Origin: Thermoanaerobaculia bacterium
GTDB lineage: Bacteria > Acidobacteriota > Thermoanaerobaculia > Multivoradales > J023
Assembly (NCBI GenBank): GCA_030431255.1
Contig: JAUIJL010000006.1
Location: 62,001-126,000, forward strand
Length of the DNA: 64,000 nucleotides
Reading direction: 5' to 3'
Every line of letters starts with the position of its first letter. The first letter of the stretch is position 1. Shown here one piece after another: positions 61,901 to 64,000 of the stretch. The notes beneath the pieces are model-generated. The model had not been told where the DNA came from, did no database searches, and saw nothing but the letters and a program-made list of their open reading frames with translations. The position numbers and the translations under genes were made by a program.

Positions 61901-62668
61901 CCGCGTTCTCTTGTTCCGGATCTTCCGCCGGAGGTGGATCGCATCGCCCTCAAGGCACTGGCCAAGACCCCGGAAGAGCGATATCAAACCGCCGGGGATC
62001 TTGAACGGGATCTCTTGGCGGTACTGGAAACACTCAAGCCGAGCCCCGGCCAAGGTGACCTGGCGGCTTATCTGGAATCGCTATTCCAGCCCGCTCCGGC
62101 TTCTTCGGAGCCCTCAGCGACCCTCTCGCTACCGGCTACCGAGTCGGCTCAAACACCTCCGAAGGCTGCCGGTAGCCCCGAGGCCGGCCCAGCGGGCTCC
62201 GGACCCGGGGCCAAGGCAGCGGCAACCTCAACCCGGACCGACAGCCAAAGCGGCTCCGGCAAAGCGAAGCTCTTCCTGATTTTGGCGATCATTTTGGCGG
62301 CGCTCGCGACGATCGGCTTTATCCTCTATCAGACCCTCGGCACGGGTGACTCCGCCGACGAAGGTGGTGGCCCAGCGCCGGTCACTTCTCCGGTGGAGAC
62401 GGTCCCCGCCCCCGAGGCCGAGGCGGACGGGTCTGAGACTGCGAGCCCGGACGGCGAGGCGCAGGAGCCATCCCAAACGGACGACCCAGAAGGCGCGGCT
62501 TCTTCCGATGACCCGAAGTCCCAACTGGACATGAGGGGTTTGGTCGATGAGGCCCTCGCCTCCGAGCGAGAGCGACTCGAGGCGGACTTCGAGGCGGAGC
62601 GCCAAAGGCTGGAGCAGGAGCTCAAGAAAGTCCAGGAGTCCTCCGGCGGGAGCTCGGGGTCAGGCTGA
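58970..62668 (+). CDS. Ser/Thr protein kinase with pseudo-receiver, proline-rich linker and transmembrane helix
   Basis: 1232 residues. Residues 1-115 fold like a response-regulator receiver (VILVIEQDAAYANRI; LPKPFSDEELLKIVELF), but the phospho-acceptor Asp is replaced by Ser50 (LVLVSGTLPG). A disordered Pro/Ser/Thr region (about 120-720) contains five-residue PPTTQ and six-residue FDRPSA/FDSPNA repeats. The Hanks-type kinase domain starts near 742: glycine loop LAVGGMAEVW, Lys776 in VAIKK, HRD at 880-882 (LVHRDVSPQN), DFG at 900-902, SPEQAWGKEVDARSDIFSLG. A membrane helix lies at about 1101-1123. The outside part is acidic and ends in a Glu/Arg coiled coil. All catalytic residues are present. 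Confidence 0.92.
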   Translation: MSVILVIEQDAAYANRITSVLRSAGHPAEMLASLEEASQHSADAGLVLVSGTLPGAPQVLARFSKHQRGPGSVVILPLSIAGQAAPAQYHADRVLPKPFSDEELLKIVELFVPRPNSGAAAQRGQLTSEEIFGDVLAEVEAEAQVTESRRRRSRADHSDIDRKLEETLSGFFPDKLRAKAEADAAAPPATAKPKRRRGVPSADEIEDLLDKTLSSLELPARSRRSRGAERAGAPAAAPGLDPAGLDKPAPASQAQAALPTSSSATPAPRPPESTPSHSPTTHSLTTQAPTTQSPTTQPPTTQPPTTQPPTTQPPTTQPPTTQPPTTAPTAPPAVAPTGPISPPPQTMSGAASEAGMSEAGAFDGSIPQPTEPPPTEPPSFVDAGPPSSTDSSVEAPRAPSLDFGASGPASSVSPWGSTSFAPEPASGSAGFSLHSEQPRGELTTEPEHPTSFAPDFPEPPSPFDPPASETAAEEGANPAATEAIAIPPSFDRPSAFDRPSAFDRPSAFDSPNAFDSPNAFDSPPKFEPASTFGSAPSSVSFESELPRAESSSPPASPRIPKDFTLGDEPPLTPPEHPPSFADFDTEPSPLPRPSAFDGTAAPEPSVSPTDPSPPASFDAPSDFAPPSEPFSTASSSPSAPGHTAQPLPDPFESGSFASDTFGADSFAPAEEAALEPPAEDPFSASRHGVHPTDFASAFSMPEKEAPGEDSTDRLQEALDGVLQIRGDRKTPTATDQEGTPFGDYRLLERLAVGGMAEVWRARRRGVEGFQKTVAIKKILSHLTGSSDFVTMFIDEAKLAAQLNHANIIQIYDLGKVDEDFFIAMELVDGKDLRSILNRSDELERPIPPGLALTIVAALARALDYAHRKRDFDNRALGLVHRDVSPQNVLISFEGEIKLCDFGIVKAVAKASTTQMGALKGKLQYMSPEQAWGKEVDARSDIFSLGSVLFEVLTGERLFTGDSEIGVLDAVRDCRVRAPRSLVPDLPPEVDRIALKALAKTPEERYQTAGDLERDLLAVLETLKPSPGQGDLAAYLESLFQPAPASSEPSATLSLPATESAQTPPKAAGSPEAGPAGSGPGAKAAATSTRTDSQSGSGKAKLFLILAIILAALATIGFILYQTLGTGDSADEGGGPAPVTSPVETVPAPEAEADGSETASPDGEAQEPSQTDDPEGAASSDDPKSQLDMRGLVDEALASERERLEADFEAERQRLEQELKKVQESSGGSSGSG
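59831..59950 (+). repeat. 15-base tandem repeats encoding PPTTQ
   Basis: Units of CCACCGACAACACAG, the first two beginning GCA and TCA, run from 59831 to 59935, seven in all, with a partial degenerate unit after. They encode A/S/P-PTTQ. Near-identity at the DNA level points to replication slippage. Confidence 0.9.
60437..60544 (+). repeat. 18-base tandem repeats encoding FDRPSA / FDSPNA
   Basis: Three identical units TTCGATCGGCCGAGCGCT, two variant units (FDSPNA) and a degenerate sixth, each 18 bases, lie inside the kinase linker. Confidence 0.9.
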
Positions 62669-62761
62669 TCGACGTCAAACAATTGACACCGGGAGCTTGT
62701 CACCTCGCCCGAACGCGAGTATTCTCACCTTCCGCCAACATCATGACACCGAGGTTTGAAT

Positions 62762-62989
62762 ATGCCTTTGAATGACCAGCAACGACAGCTCTACGAAACG
62801 ACCCTGTCCACCTCTCGGCAGCAAATCGCCGAATTCGATCAAAGAATCGAAGAAGAGCTGGCCAAGGTCAAAGATCGTCTGGCGGAGCTCCAGAATCACA
62901 AAAAGGCAGCCAGGCAAATGTACGATGCCGCCTGCCAGATGCTCGGCGTCCCGAACGAATTGGAAGAAGAGGAAGACGACGACGAATGA
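62762..62989 (+). CDS. Small acidic coiled-coil protein
   Basis: A 75-residue protein from the ATG at 62762, with GAGG 7 nt upstream; a TTG at 62756 is less likely. Residues about 5-60 form a heptad-like charged helix (QQIAEFDQRIEEELAKVKDRLAEL). The tail is a run of Glu and Asp (ELEEEEDDDE). No family recognised. It lies between the kinase and accD on the same strand; its length and codon use look real. Confidence 0.6.
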   Translation: MPLNDQQRQLYETTLSTSRQQIAEFDQRIEEELAKVKDRLAELQNHKKAARQMYDAACQMLGVPNELEEEEDDDE

Positions 62990-63054
62990 TCCCGGCAGGT
63001 GTGCTCGAACACCTGTGATCGACGTCGCTGAACCTCCGGTGGGAGCTCAGGCCC

Positions 63055-63906
63055 ATGCCCTGGTTTAAGAAGACTAAAAAGCCGAAACCGGTCCGCTCGG
63101 ACCGCGGACGAAGCAGTGTGCCCGAGGGTCTTTGGGTCAAATGCGATTCCTGCAAGGAAATCGTCTATTCCAAAGAGCTCGAGCGCAGCGCGCGCATTTG
63201 CCCGAAATGTGGCCATCACTTCCGGATCGGGGCGGAAGCTCGCATCCGGTTGCTGCTCGACGAGGGATGGGAAGAGCTCTATACCGAGGTCAGCCCGGCC
63301 GACCCTCTTGCCTTCAAAGACACCAAGCCCTACAAAGATCGGCTCAAGCAATACCAAAAGAAGCTCGATCTGCGCGATGCCCTACATGTGATCGCCGGAT
63401 CCATCGAGGGCATGCCCGTGATGCTGGCCGTCATGAATTACGCCTTCATGGGTGGCTCCATGGGATCCGTGGTCGGGGAGAAGGTCACTCTAGCCGCGGA
63501 GGAAGCCCTGCGCCGCCGGGTACCTCTCATTGTCGTCTCCGCTTCGGGGGGCGCCCGGATGCAAGAAGGCATTCTGTCTTTGATGCAGATGGCAAAGATC
63601 TCGACCGCCTTGGCTCGATTACGTGACGAAGGATTGCCCTACATCTCCATTCTCACCGATCCCACCACCGGGGGAGTGACCGCCTCTTTCGCCATGCTCG
63701 GAGACCTCAACATCGCCGAGCCGGGTGCATTGATCGGTTTTGCCGGCCCCCGGGTGATCGAGCAAACCATTCGCCAGAGTCTGCCCGAAGGCTTCCAACG
63801 CTCTGAGTTTCTGTTGGAGAAGGGATTCCTCGACATGGTAGTGCCCCGCTCTGAGATGAAGGACACACTCGCGCGTTGTCTGAGGCATCTCACCGCCGCC
63901 GCTTGA
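63055..63906 (+). CDS. accD: Acetyl-CoA carboxylase carboxyltransferase subunit beta
   Basis: A 283-residue AccD. The N-terminal four-Cys zinc ribbon is CDSCKEIVY...ICPKCGHHF (about 25-50). The carboxyltransferase core shows [54 protein letters not shown] and [25 protein letters not shown]. It carries out the second half-reaction of malonyl-CoA synthesis with AccA. GGGAG lies upstream of the ATG. The stop overlaps a following TTG start (TTGA). Confidence 0.96.
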   Translation: MPWFKKTKKPKPVRSDRGRSSVPEGLWVKCDSCKEIVYSKELERSARICPKCGHHFRIGAEARIRLLLDEGWEELYTEVSPADPLAFKDTKPYKDRLKQYQKKLDLRDALHVIAGSIEGMPVMLAVMNYAFMGGSMGSVVGEKVTLAAEEALRRRVPLIVVSASGGARMQEGILSLMQMAKISTALARLRDEGLPYISILTDPTTGGVTASFAMLGDLNIAEPGALIGFAGPRVIEQTIRQSLPEGFQRSEFLLEKGFLDMVVPRSEMKDTLARCLRHLTAAA

Positions 63907-64000
63907 ACGACGACTCTCGATACCAACAGCGTTCCCTGGAGCTTCGCCGACGTCCGATGGGCCGCGACCGGAGGGCCATCACGGAGGCCCTTGATCGCCT
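63903..64000 (+). CDS. Start of a gene downstream of accD (partial)
   Basis: An open frame of 32 codons begins at a TTG overlapping the accD stop (TTGA) and runs off the right edge. It encodes [18 protein letters not shown] followed by [15 protein letters not shown]. The accD-folC order is common, so folylpolyglutamate synthase is the natural guess, but this N-terminus is too short and not diagnostic. Confidence 0.4.
   Translation, partial: MNDDSRYQQRSLELRRRPMGRDRRAITEALDR

Overview
The window looks like a piece of an Acidobacteriota chromosome, most probably the Thermoanaerobaculia/Holophagae side. The pointers are high GC, a GWxTD plus acidobacterial-type VWFA secreted protein, a secreted protease with a C-terminal domain I associate with this phylum, RHS debris, and long TPR and beta-propeller proteins beside ordinary housekeeping genes. 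Taxonomy is inferred from protein character only. I see no rRNA, tRNA, CRISPR array, insertion sequence or prophage.

Left part (1-13 kb) is a phosphate/polyphosphate region. After an N-terminal fragment of a GspE/PilB-type ATPase come phoR, phoB and phoU, a CYTH-like/CHAD protein, and a helix-hairpin-helix protein with a very lysine-rich tail, all on the minus strand. Then ppx/gppA (+), sixA (-) and ppk1 (+) follow. Synthesis, hydrolysis, sensing and two candidate polyphosphate-binding proteins therefore sit in about 10 kb. A MATE transporter and a YigZ/IMPACT protein close this part.

Middle part (13-34 kb) is accessory. It holds a UbiB/ABC1 kinase, a DedA protein, an RHS pseudogene with a strong hairpin terminator, an unknown 196-residue protein, and a secreted trypsin-like protease with a polyglycine linker. 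It continues with a RarD-type permease, a secreted HExxH protein, a 1392-residue BNR/WD40 protein, and a GWxTD/VWFA protein coupled to a small secreted protein. It ends with a YhaM-type nuclease, a TetR regulator with a perfect operator and a flavin-oxidase partner, and a GH113-like hydrolase.

Right part (34-64 kb) is mostly housekeeping. It holds tyrS with an alanine dehydrogenase-like gene, and a minus-strand run manC-trmB-GNAT-TPR-methyltransferase. A DUF3857/transglutaminase-like TPR protein (apparently catalytically dead) and pgeF follow, then gatB-ftsE-ftsX. Next is a minus-strand run exbB-exbD-exbD-tonB-DUF4388-TPR, then yebC-ruvC, a large Ser/Thr kinase with a pseudo-receiver, a small acidic coiled-coil protein, accD, and the first 32 codons of a gene overlapping the accD stop.

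Start codons needed care. Several genes use TTG or GTG behind good Shine-Dalgarno sequences, three gene junctions are TTGA overlaps, and a handful of genes look leaderless.
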